A DNA stretch of 6,154 nt from Woronichinia sp035285405 (GCA_035285405.1 JAYKJI010000367.1:1-6154), one strand, 5' to 3'; positions 1 to 6,152 are shown, counted from the stretch's first letter. Translations and numbers: made by a program. The notes: generated by a model from the sequence alone, not told the origin.

Positions 1-121
1 TAGATTAAACAAAATTCGTATTTTGACTTCTCATCATAAGTATAAGTTATCTCTGCTTTTTCAGTTTATACTTCCCTAACCCACATTTCTTTCGTTTTTT
101 GACTTTTTCAGCAAGCCCTAA
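1..121 (-). mobile_element. Left copy of 121-bp inverted repeat; probable end of an insertion sequence
   Basis: This stretch is the exact reverse complement of 6032-6152, with no mismatch over 121 bp. Its inner edge, read outward from the island, begins TAGGGCTTGCTGAAAAAGTC. That looks like an IS terminal repeat facing the unique DNA, with the body of the element lying outside the window. No transposase reading frame fits in the part present, so the IS family cannot be named. The outer edge (TAGATTAAAC) does not pair with the inner edge, so the 121 bp is not a complete MITE with its own terminal repeats. The inner edge lies against the tauB stop codon (122-124). Confidence 0.7.
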
Positions 122-964
122 TTAATCTACAATTTCTGTTTCAATTTCATCACTACGAATACTATTAACGAGAAATTCTCTCGCTTCTACAAATTCCTTA
201 GAAATTCTGAGATTAGTGGCTGTTTCTGCTTCAGGACGATGGGCAAAGGGATTAACAAATTCTTTAACAATGCGTCCAGGTCGGGCGTGCATAATAATAA
301 TACGAGTACCTAATAACAGAGCTTCTTCCACATCGTGGGTAATAAAAAAAATAGTTTTCTGAGTACGTTGCCAAATACCGCTTAAATGAATTTGAATCGC
401 TTCACGGGTCAAGGCATCTAAGGCTCCAAAAGGTTCGTCCATCAAAATAATTTGGGGTTCTGCGGCCAAAGTTCGAGCGATCGCTGCCCGTTGTTGCATT
501 CCTCCTGATAATTGGTAGGGCAAATAATTAGCCGCATGGGTTAAACCAACAATTTCTAAAGTAGCGGCAACTCGTTCTCGCCGTTCCTGTTTATTGACTC
601 CTTTCATTTTAGGGCCAAATTCTACATTACCTGCGATCATCAGCCAGGGAAAAAGATTAGGATGTTGAAATACCACACCAACATCCGGATCAGGTTTAGT
701 ATGTAATTTACCTGCAACCTTTACCTCTCCCGTTGTTAAGGGTTGATAACCTGCCAAGACCCGTAAAAGCGTCGTTTTACCACAACCTGATGACCCTAAA
801 ACACAAACAAAATCTCCTAAATCGAGGTCTAAATTAATATCTCTTAAAACCTCATTGGCATTGTTACCGATACCAAAAGTAACACCAATATTAGTAAGGG
901 AGGCGATCGCCTCTTGAGCAGTGTTAGGAGTAGTGATTGTCTCTGTAGCAGAAAGAGAAGTCAT
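122..964 (-). CDS. tauB: Taurine/sulfonate ABC transporter, ATP-binding subunit (TauB-like)
   Basis: This 280-residue cytoplasmic ATPase should power import through the TauC permease. All the ABC motifs are intact: Walker A GSSGCGKTT (57-65), Q-loop Gln100, signature LSGGMQQR (152-159), Walker B IILMDEP (172-178), D-loop ALDAL (181-185) and switch His210. The FPWL stretch after the Q-loop and the MDEPFGALD stretch are typical of the nitrate/sulfonate/taurine ATPase group (TauB, SsuB, NrtD, CmpD). The N-terminus is about 20 residues longer than in E. coli TauB. The C-terminus, with a REFLVNSI segment, reaches roughly the usual end, so the protein looks complete although its stop codon touches the left IS end. 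The ATG has no clear Shine-Dalgarno sequence. The gene is last in the operon, 281 bp after tauA. The taurine assignment comes from its partners; the ATPase alone could be SsuB-like. Confidence 0.88.
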   Translation of the reverse strand: MTSLSATETITTPNTAQEAIASLTNIGVTFGIGNNANEVLRDINLDLDLGDFVCVLGSSGCGKTTLLRVLAGYQPLTTGEVKVAGKLHTKPDPDVGVVFQHPNLFPWLMIAGNVEFGPKMKGVNKQERRERVAATLEIVGLTHAANYLPYQLSGGMQQRAAIARTLAAEPQIILMDEPFGALDALTREAIQIHLSGIWQRTQKTIFFITHDVEEALLLGTRIIIMHARPGRIVKEFVNPFAHRPEAETATNLRISKEFVEAREFLVNSIRSDEIETEIVD

Positions 965-1015
965 AGTAGAAATGACAAGTAATAAAAGTTAATTATTTGA
1001 GGTTTTAATCTCCCT

Positions 1016-1057
1016 TTTTAAGCTACTGTGTACACATTTTAAGCTACTGTGTACACA
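1016..1057. repeat. Perfect 2 x 21-bp tandem repeat, each unit with a 10-bp palindrome
   Basis: Two identical 21-bp units lie head to tail (1016-1036 and 1037-1057). Each ends in the perfect palindrome TGTGTACACA (1027-1036 and 1048-1057). The palindrome centres are 21 bp apart, about two turns of B-DNA, so a dimeric protein bound at each would sit on the same face. The repeat lies 52 bp upstream of tauB. It could be a paired operator for tauB or simply a short genomic repeat. I see no convincing promoter overlapping it. Confidence 0.8.
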
Positions 1058-1084
1058 CAAGCATTTCTGTCTAAGTTTTTAAGC

Positions 1085-1181
1085 TTTGATCCCCCCAATC
1101 CCCCTTGATAAGGGAGGCTAGATTCCTATCAACCAATCAGTCCCCCTTTTTAAGGGGGATGCCGTAGGCAGGGGGATCAAA
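1085..1181. repeat. G/C-run palindromic repeat in the tauA-tauB spacer
   Basis: This is an imperfect palindromic element. Its ends are the 11-bp inverted repeat TTTGATCCCCC (1085-1095) and GGGGGATCAAA (1171-1181). It contains two smaller hairpins: CCCTT/AAGGG (1102-1114, loop GAT) and TCCCCCTT/AAGGGGGA (1141-1159, loop TTT). A further half-copy, GGGGGGATCA, lies at 1234-1243 beside the tauA stop codon. Elements of this C-run/G-run type are scattered between genes in many cyanobacteria. In the tau transcript it would fold just after tauA, where it could stabilise the tauA end or reduce read-through into tauB. It has no proper U-tract, so I do not call it a classic terminator. Confidence 0.65.
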
Positions 1182-1245
1182 CTTCTAGGGAGGCGAAGAG
1201 ATGTATGTACAGAGTAACTTTCCACGAGAGATGGGGGGGATCACC

Positions 1246-2310
1246 TTAAAGAGCTTTCGTGTAAAGATTCTGCTGATAAACGGCTAAATCAGGAGCAGAA
1301 GTGATCTTTTTCTGGGTAACAGCAAAATCCGCTTGACTTTTAAGAATTTTTGCCAATTCACCAGGTTGATCACTAGAACCCAGATATTTTGGTTCCTTTT
1401 GTTCCGTTGAATCTAACCAGACTAATTCCTTAACCGAAGATTCAGTCTCAGCAGGAGTAATATTTAACTCCTTAGCCAGGGCTGTTGTTGCCGCTTTTGG
1501 ATCAGTTCGATAGGCTTTTACGGCTTCATCTAAAACCCCAACATACTGTTTAACAATGTCGGGATATTGATCGGCAAATTCGGTTCGTACAACCCCTAAA
1601 TCGGCGGTAACAATTCCTTTTTTAGCTAAATCAGCAGAAGTTACTAAAATTGTTCCGCCTGTTTTTTGTAATTTACCTAAAGTCGGCTGCCAAACATAAC
1701 TGGCATCAATATCTCCCCGACTCCAAGCCGCCACAATATCAGGAGGTTGGAGGTCTAAAATTTTTAAATCTTTTTCAGGAATCCCTTCCTGTTCTAAGAG
1801 AGCTTCTAGGGAAAAATGAGCCGTAGAACCAAAGGGAGTAGCCACTTTTTTGCCTTTTAAATCAGCAAGGCTTTTAATGCCTGGTTTGGCAATAAGAGCT
1901 TCGGCTGCTCCAATGACATCTTGAATGAAATAGACTTGATATTTTAATCCCTGGGCGATCCCTACGCTGGCAGGAACCGAGCCTAACACCCCAAAATCAA
2001 TGCCATTAGCAGCGATCGCGGTATTGACATCTCGACCTGAATCAAAGCTAATATATTCAATTTTAGAATTGGGAAAAGCTTTGGCCGCCAGCCCTTGGGC
2101 TTTTGCTAATAGTTCAGGATTGGGAATTACTTGATAACCAATACGGATTTTATCGGGAACTTTACCCGAATTATTAGCAGCAGGAGAGGCCTGATCTGTG
2201 GGTGTCGTGTTAGCCGTTCCTTCGGTTTTTTGCCCGCCGCAACTAGCCAGAATAATCGGTAAGCTGGCACTCGCTAGACCTAATAAAACTTCTCGTCGTT
2301 TTAAAGCCAT
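1246..2310 (-). CDS. tauA: Taurine ABC transporter substrate-binding lipoprotein (TauA-like)
   Basis: This is a 354-residue periplasmic binding protein that should capture taurine or a similar alkanesulfonate for TauBC. The N-terminus is a lipoprotein signal with lipobox LASC, the lipidated residue being Cys24. It also carries a twin-arginine-like KRREVLLG (4-11), so Tat export is possible. A Ser/Thr/Ala/Asn/Pro-rich linker (about 25-52) precedes the binding domain. The TauA-like blocks are FDSGRDV (89-95), LGSVPASV (109-116), TPFGSTAHFSLEALL (158-172) and LQPPDIVAAWSRGDIDASYV (187-206). From memory these match E. coli TauA closely, more so than SsuA, NrtA or CmpA. I chose the ATG at 2310 over an upstream in-frame TTG (2316) because GAGGAG ends 9 nt before it. 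The gene is second in the operon, 37 nt after tauC. Substrate specificity within sulfonates is inferred. Confidence 0.88.
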   Translation of the reverse strand: MALKRREVLLGLASASLPIILASCGGQKTEGTANTTPTDQASPAANNSGKVPDKIRIGYQVIPNPELLAKAQGLAAKAFPNSKIEYISFDSGRDVNTAIAANGIDFGVLGSVPASVGIAQGLKYQVYFIQDVIGAAEALIAKPGIKSLADLKGKKVATPFGSTAHFSLEALLEQEGIPEKDLKILDLQPPDIVAAWSRGDIDASYVWQPTLGKLQKTGGTILVTSADLAKKGIVTADLGVVRTEFADQYPDIVKQYVGVLDEAVKAYRTDPKAATTALAKELNITPAETESSVKELVWLDSTEQKEPKYLGSSDQPGELAKILKSQADFAVTQKKITSAPDLAVYQQNLYTKAL

Positions 2311-2318
2311 AATCAATC

Positions 2319-2325
2319 ACTCCTC
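2319..2325 (-). promoter_or_regulatory. Ribosome binding site of tauA
   Basis: On the minus strand the sequence reads GAGGAGT, with GGAG ending 9 nt before the ATG at 2310. This is the clearest Shine-Dalgarno match in the operon and decides the start codon. tauB and tauC lack a match this good at normal spacing, which fits higher translation of the binding protein. Confidence 0.7.
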
Positions 2326-2347
2326 ACACGTTAAATGTTTAAATCTA

Positions 2348-3199
2348 TTAAGCATCTCGACCAATCCAGGGTAATTGGGTTTTTTGAATCCAACGAATTC
2401 CTGCATCAATCAAAATTGCAATCAGACCCATAATGATAATGCCAACAAAAATAATGTCGCTCCTCAGAAATTTACTAGCATCTAAAACCATCCAGCCAAT
2501 TCCTGATACGGCGGCTACCATTTCAGCAGCAACTAAAGTTGAATAGGAAACCCCGATTGCCGTTCGTAGGCCCGTAAAAATCTCTGGCAAACAGGACGGA
2601 AAAATGACATGAAGAAATAACTGCCATCCCGATGCACCTAGCGATCGCGCCCCATTAATCCGATCAATAGAAATGCGTTCAACTCCCGAAACGACCGCTA
2701 GAAATAAGGGGGCAAAAGCTGCCAGGAAAAGTAAGGCAATTTTAGAAGGATTTTCAATTCCTAACCAAATCACTAATAGGGTGTAATAGGCTAAAGGCGG
2801 CAGGGGACGATAAAACTCAATAATTGGATCAAGAGCCGCCCGTATTGGTTTAGAAAAACCGCATAACATTCCCAAAGGAATCGCCGTTAAAATTGCGACC
2901 AATAAGGCACTCACCAAGCGAAACATACTCTGAAAAATGTGATAGCCCAGGGAATTTCCCTTGTAGCCATTTTGCAGAATTTCCACAAATGCTGACCAGA
3001 CCAACCCAGGAGCAGGTAAAAACAGAGGATTCACCCACTTTAGAGACGTAACTGCGTACCAAAGCAAGAAAATTACCGTTACTGACCCCAAAGAAATAGC
3101 CCTTTCTGAGCTGAGAAATTGAGTAACTAATCTCAAAATCTTCTCTCCCCAAGACGGCGATCGCCCTATTAATCCCTCTTGTCCGACTTTTGAAACCAT
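2348..3199 (-). CDS. tauC: Taurine ABC transporter, permease subunit (TauC-like)
   Basis: This is a 283-residue inner-membrane permease of the binding-protein-dependent type that should form the channel for TauA-delivered substrate. Hydrophobic segments lie at about 36-53, 95-115, 138-148, 152-172, 208-235 and 248-270. The EAA-type coupling loop that docks on the ATPase is at about 183-205 (GARSLGAS followed by FPSCLPEI). The blocks NPLFLPAP (57-64), LDPIIEFYRPLPPLAY (123-138) and STLVAAEM (220-227) match E. coli TauC as I remember it and favour TauC over SsuC. The ATG is the only reasonable start, because a stop codon lies eight codons upstream in frame. AAGGAG is present but 19 nt from the start, too far to be a normal ribosome site. 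The gene is first in the operon. GCGATCGC occurs near its 5' end (3157-3164). Confidence 0.88.
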   Translation of the reverse strand: MVSKVGQEGLIGRSPSWGEKILRLVTQFLSSERAISLGSVTVIFLLWYAVTSLKWVNPLFLPAPGLVWSAFVEILQNGYKGNSLGYHIFQSMFRLVSALLVAILTAIPLGMLCGFSKPIRAALDPIIEFYRPLPPLAYYTLLVIWLGIENPSKIALLFLAAFAPLFLAVVSGVERISIDRINGARSLGASGWQLFLHVIFPSCLPEIFTGLRTAIGVSYSTLVAAEMVAAVSGIGWMVLDASKFLRSDIIFVGIIIMGLIAILIDAGIRWIQKTQLPWIGRDA

Positions 3200-3284
3200 A
3201 ACTTTGCAGAAGTGACTACTCCTTTAGGAAGATTTTTAGCAAACAAAGCTCCATATATCAATCAAATTAGTGTACTTCAGCGAC

Positions 3285-3314
3285 ATCATACAGCACTTAA
3301 AATTCAAAAGTCAA
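3285..3314 (-). promoter_or_regulatory. Predicted sigma70-type promoter of the tauCAB operon
   Basis: Read on the minus strand, the -35 element is TTGACT (3314-3309, 5 of 6 consensus) and the -10 element is TATGAT (3290-3285, 5 of 6), with an 18-bp spacer. Transcription would start near 3277, giving a leader of roughly 78 nt before the tauC ATG. This is the best promoter match I see in the window. The prediction rests on sequence only. Confidence 0.55.
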
Positions 3315-3442
3315 TATCATTCGTCACTAAAGTCAGATTTTTAAAATTTACCCATAAATCTTGTTTTCTCCCAAAAAGTGTGTCATACTCAATCCCTATT
3401 GCCCAAATTACAGTATATCTATCTAATTATCGTAATTTATTT

Positions 3443-3477
3443 CTTGATTAGGGAAGCAAGCCCAGGACATAATCAAG
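3443..3477 (+). promoter_or_regulatory. Candidate porin promoter within an 8-bp inverted repeat
   Basis: A possible plus-strand promoter has -35 TTGATT (3444-3449, 4 of 6), an 18-bp spacer and -10 CATAAT (3468-3473, 5 of 6). It lies almost exactly between the arms of the perfect inverted repeat CTTGATTA (3443-3450) and TAATCAAG (3470-3477). A protein bound to those arms would cover the promoter. A run of six T follows the right arm, so a weak A+T-rich terminator hairpin is another reading. Confidence 0.3.
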
Positions 3478-3566
3478 TTTTTTAGCCTGGCTATGTCTAG
3501 TATTAGGAAATTTAGGGTGCAATAACGACGGGCTTTAATTTCAATGTGTGTGGAGTGTATTTAACA

Positions 3567-5225
3567 ATGAAAAATTGCGTTTATGGTCAATTATTGACAG
3601 GATCAGTTCTTTTTGGGTTAGCCCTAGGAAGTATCTCACCTAGTCAAGCAGAAGAGATTCCGAATCCTCCCCCAACAGCCTCCGAAACCAGCCTTCCCTT
3701 AGATAGGGTTCAACCACTAGAAACTGAGGTCAAAATTTCTTCACCAGAGACTATTGAGTCGGAAAATCCTTTAGAACAAATTACCCCAGTTTCCGAATTA
3801 AAAGATGTACAAGCTACAGATTGGGCCTATGAAGCTCTCAAAAGTTTAGTGGAGCGTTACGGCTGCATTGTCGGTTATCCTAATCAAACCTTTCGGGGCG
3901 TTGCCGAAGGCACACTTCGTGACCGCGCTTTAACTCGCTGGGAATTTGCCGCAGGATTAAATGCCTGTGTGAATACTTTAGAGCGATTACTCCAGGAAAA
4001 TGTCGCCGTTCTTCGAGAAGATATTGATAAATTAAACCGCTTAACTAAAGAATTTGAAGCAGAATTAGCGGCTTTAGGAGCGCGCATTGATAACTTAGAA
4101 AGTCGTACTGCTTACCTAGAAGATCATCAATTTTCAACAACAGTTAAACTCTCTGGAGATGTTATTTTTGCCTTAACCGATGCGTTTCAAGGAACCACTG
4201 AAGGCAGCAGACCTGTTTTACAAGATCGCTTACGATTGGTTTTAGAATCTAGTTTTACGGGCAAAGACTTATTAACTGTTCGACTGGTAGCAGGGAATGC
4301 TAAACGGTTTCAATTTCCGGGTTATCCCTTTAACGCAGAGGGTAATCAAACCTTTAATTTACCGCCAGGAAATAATAGTCTTAGTTTGGATTGGTTAGCC
4401 TACGAATTTCCCATTAATGATAGTCTTTATGCTTATATTCCAGCCTATAGTGGTCGTTGGTGGGACTTTGCACCCGTTTTAAATCCTGTTCTGGGTGGAG
4501 GAACAGGGGGCAAAAAAGCCCTCAGTATTTTTGGACAATTTAACCCGATTTATACCATTGGCGGTGGTTCAGGGATTGGATTAAACTATAAAATTACCGA
4601 TCAATTAGTGTTGAGTGGCGGCTATTTTGCAGGGGATGATACCTCCAGCAATCCAACGCCGGGCAATGGTTTATTTAACGGTGAATATAGTGCGTTAGGT
4701 CAATTAGCCTGGCTGCCTAATGATAAGTTTGGTCTAGCTTTTACCTATGTTAATGGCTATCAACCCAACGGCCCCATTTTTGACTTTGGAACAGGAGGAA
4801 CTAAAATCGGAACGGCTCCTGCTAACGCTCCTTTTGCTAGTCTCAATGTCTCTACTAATTCCTATGGAGCTTCTACTTTTTATCGCTTTAGTCCAGAATT
4901 TGTTGTTAATAGCTTTTTTGGTTATACCAATGCAAAAAATGCTAAAGGTAGCGGTAATGGAGAAATTTGGTATTATGGGCTAGGATTAGGTTTTCCAGAC
5001 CTATTTAAAGAGGGAAATTTAGGGGGAATTATTATTGGTGCAGAACCTTATTTGGGAGAAGCTAACCCTAATGATTTATCCCTCCATTTAGAAGTTTTTT
5101 ACAAATATCAGGTGACAGATAATATTTCAATTACCCCTGGCGTTATTTGGATTACTGCGCCCAATCAAAATTCTAATAATGCTGACGGTATTATTGGCAC
5201 GATTAGAACCACTTTTTCCTTTTAG
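3567..5225 (+). CDS. Cyanobacterial SLH-domain outer-membrane porin (OprB/iron uptake porin family)
   Basis: This 552-residue beta-barrel protein should let small solutes cross the outer membrane. A Sec signal peptide ends at about SQA-EE (cleavage after Ala28). An acidic, Pro/Ser/Thr-rich stretch (about 30-75) leads to one SLH domain (about 78-138, with DVQATDWAYEAL, GCIVGYP and TRWEFAAGLNAC), expected to bind peptidoglycan or wall polymer. Cys100 and Cys134 sit at positions usually conserved in this family. A coiled coil (about 138-188) precedes the OprB-type barrel (about 190-552), which ends in Phe as outer-membrane proteins usually do. Length and domain order match SomA/SomB-like proteins; databases often call relatives iron uptake porins. 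I chose the ATG at 3567 over an in-frame GTG at 3546 because it starts directly with the signal peptide and GGAG (3552-3555) lies 11 nt upstream. It is divergent from tauCAB. The solute cannot be read from sequence. Confidence 0.9.
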   Translation: MKNCVYGQLLTGSVLFGLALGSISPSQAEEIPNPPPTASETSLPLDRVQPLETEVKISSPETIESENPLEQITPVSELKDVQATDWAYEALKSLVERYGCIVGYPNQTFRGVAEGTLRDRALTRWEFAAGLNACVNTLERLLQENVAVLREDIDKLNRLTKEFEAELAALGARIDNLESRTAYLEDHQFSTTVKLSGDVIFALTDAFQGTTEGSRPVLQDRLRLVLESSFTGKDLLTVRLVAGNAKRFQFPGYPFNAEGNQTFNLPPGNNSLSLDWLAYEFPINDSLYAYIPAYSGRWWDFAPVLNPVLGGGTGGKKALSIFGQFNPIYTIGGGSGIGLNYKITDQLVLSGGYFAGDDTSSNPTPGNGLFNGEYSALGQLAWLPNDKFGLAFTYVNGYQPNGPIFDFGTGGTKIGTAPANAPFASLNVSTNSYGASTFYRFSPEFVVNSFFGYTNAKNAKGSGNGEIWYYGLGLGFPDLFKEGNLGGIIIGAEPYLGEANPNDLSLHLEVFYKYQVTDNISITPGVIWITAPNQNSNNADGIIGTIRTTFSF

Positions 5226-5293
5226 CTGCTTTACTATCACGAAAAAGGCAATTCATAGAGCCAATTGTGCAATCTGCGTGTACAAGCATGGTC

Positions 5294-5320
5294 AAGGGCT
5301 GAATGGTATTCGGCCCCCTA
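5294..5320. repeat. Short hairpin repeat after the porin gene
   Basis: A 9-bp stem, GGGCTGAAT (5296-5304) and ATTCGGCCC (5308-5316), closes on the triloop GGT, with one G-T wobble. CCTA follows the stem. It resembles the very abundant cyanobacterial palindromes of the GGGCGAATGGCATTCGCCC type, of which it could be a diverged copy. It may act as an mRNA 3'-end or processing structure for the porin transcript. It lacks a U-tract, so intrinsic termination is not supported. Confidence 0.6.
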
Positions 5321-5335
5321 CAGAGTTTCAATTTT

Positions 5336-5372
5336 TGGTATCATTAGTGTATAAAACCCTTAACCGATACCA
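5336..5372 (+). promoter_or_regulatory. Operator-like inverted repeat around a possible -10 box upstream of the Uma2 gene
   Basis: The perfect 7-bp inverted repeat TGGTATC (5336-5342) and GATACCA (5366-5372) flanks a TATAAA sequence (5350-5355) that could be a -10 element. No good -35 is visible at 17-18 bp, so the promoter would be weak or activator-dependent. The right arm ends 10 nt before the Uma2 start codon. The arms could bind a repressor or pair in the transcript with a 23-nt loop. Confidence 0.3.
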
Positions 5373-5382
5373 GAGAAAAGTA

Positions 5383-5961
5383 ATGATTGCTCTCCAAAAT
5401 TATTTTCCCAGCGATGAATATCTACAATGGGAAGAAAAACAAAATGAAAAACATGAGTATATTGATGGCCAGATTTATGCTATGGCTGGGGCTAGTGAAA
5501 ATCACGTTGATATTACAACCAACTTAACGGTGATTCTGGCTAGTCATTTACGCGGCGGTAACTGCAAAGTGTTTCCTACGGATATGCGTTTACATATTGC
5601 CTCAAAAAATATTTATTATTATCCCGATCTATTCGTGACCTGTGATCAACGCGATCGCCTCAATAAACAATATAAAAACTATCCCTGTCTCATTATTGAA
5701 GTGCTATCGGAATCTACGGAAGCTAAAGATCGCGGGGTAAAATTTGCTCATTATCAAAGCTTGGAGTCTTTACAGGAATATGTATTAGTCAATCAAGAGG
5801 AAAAACGAGTAGAAGTATTTCGTCGCACCGATCGCCAATTTTGGTTATTACAAACCTTGACAGACGATGACATTATTGAATTACAAAGTATTCATCTCTC
5901 AATCCCCGTAACTGCAATTTACGAAGGCGTGGAACTTGCGCCAGATTCAACCTCTGTCTAA
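5383..5961 (+). CDS. Uma2 family (DUF820) putative restriction-endonuclease-like protein
   Basis: This 192-residue protein has the PD-(D/E)xK-like fold expected of Uma2/DUF820. The family hallmarks are EYIDGQIYAMAGAS (25-38), a central PDLFVTCD with Asp82, and LIIEVLSEST (103-112) with Glu106 followed by Lys120 in KFAHYQSL. Then come EYVLVNQ (132-138) and a C-terminal strand region. The candidate catalytic residues Asp82, Glu106 and Lys120 are all present, so the protein looks intact. Length is normal for the family. I chose the ATG at 5383; the frame stays open upstream to 5179, but that part overlaps the porin end, translates the hairpin repeat and matches no domain. No good Shine-Dalgarno is visible. 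Such genes occur in many copies in cyanobacteria and their cellular role is largely unknown. No methylase or toxin-antitoxin partner is adjacent. Confidence 0.85.
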   Translation: MIALQNYFPSDEYLQWEEKQNEKHEYIDGQIYAMAGASENHVDITTNLTVILASHLRGGNCKVFPTDMRLHIASKNIYYYPDLFVTCDQRDRLNKQYKNYPCLIIEVLSESTEAKDRGVKFAHYQSLESLQEYVLVNQEEKRVEVFRRTDRQFWLLQTLTDDDIIELQSIHLSIPVTAIYEGVELAPDSTSV

Positions 5962-6031
5962 TTCCCTACAAATCAAACTCAAAACATTTGTGATTGTTTT
6001 CTGATTGATATAAAATTTGGGTTAACTATAT

Positions 6032-6152
6032 TTAGGGCTTGCTGAAAAAGTCAAAAAACGAAAGAAATGTGGGTTAGGGAAGTATAAACTGAAAAAGCAG
6101 AGATAACTTATACTTATGATGAGAAGTCAAAATACGAATTTTGTTTAATCTA
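6032..6152 (+). mobile_element. Right copy of 121-bp inverted repeat; probable end of an insertion sequence
   Basis: This is the exact reverse complement of 1-121. Its inner edge TAGGGCTTGCTGAAAAAG lies 71 bp past the Uma2 stop codon, and the presumed IS body continues to the right beyond the window. Perfect identity over non-coding DNA implies recent duplication or gene conversion between two copies. Just inside the two junctions the flanking bases differ (ATTAATC on the left, CTATAT on the right). This is expected if two separate insertions are involved. Confidence 0.7.

Larger units (their letters stand above)
3200..3566. other. Divergent intergenic region between tauC and the porin gene
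   Basis: This 367-bp A+T-rich spacer must hold the control signals of both the tau operon and the porin gene. It contains a good minus-strand promoter (3285-3314), a weaker plus-strand candidate with an overlapping inverted repeat (3443-3477), and the porin ribosome site (GGAG, 3552-3555). I found no convincing NtcA-type GTA-N8-TAC site and no clear LysR-type box. An open frame at 3212-3451 looks spurious. Confidence 0.6.

Noticed and set aside
1..121. The 121-bp repeat as a complete MITE
   Set aside because: Its outer and inner edges are not complementary, so it lacks terminal inverted repeats of its own. It looks like one end of a larger element.
1016..1057. CRISPR array
   Set aside because: Only two directly abutting units with no spacers and no cas genes nearby.
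2850..3152. Minus-strand open frame inside tauC, in another frame
   Set aside because: Shadow of the clearly conserved TauC coding sequence; no domain or ribosome site.
3212..3451. 79-codon plus-strand open frame upstream of the porin
   Set aside because: It starts with GTG without a ribosome site, matches no family I know, is low-complexity basic/hydrophobic, and covers the tau promoter on the other strand. Likely chance.
3546..3566. Upstream GTG start for the porin
   Set aside because: It would add seven residues before a well-formed signal peptide. The ATG at 3567 has GGAG upstream and a direct signal sequence.
4747..4983. Plus-strand open frame inside the porin gene
   Set aside because: Out-of-frame shadow; the Leu/Met-rich translation arises from the codon pattern of the barrel region. 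The minus-strand frame at 3884-4087 is rejected for the same reason.
5179..5382. N-terminal extension of the Uma2 frame (68 codons)
   Set aside because: It overlaps the porin 3' end, translates the hairpin repeat, and lies before the usual family start. The ATG at 5383 gives a normal-length protein.
5962..6031. Rho-independent terminator after Uma2
   Set aside because: ACAAAT and ATTTGT can pair with a 12-nt loop and some T follows, but the stem is short and all A/T except one pair; too weak to call.
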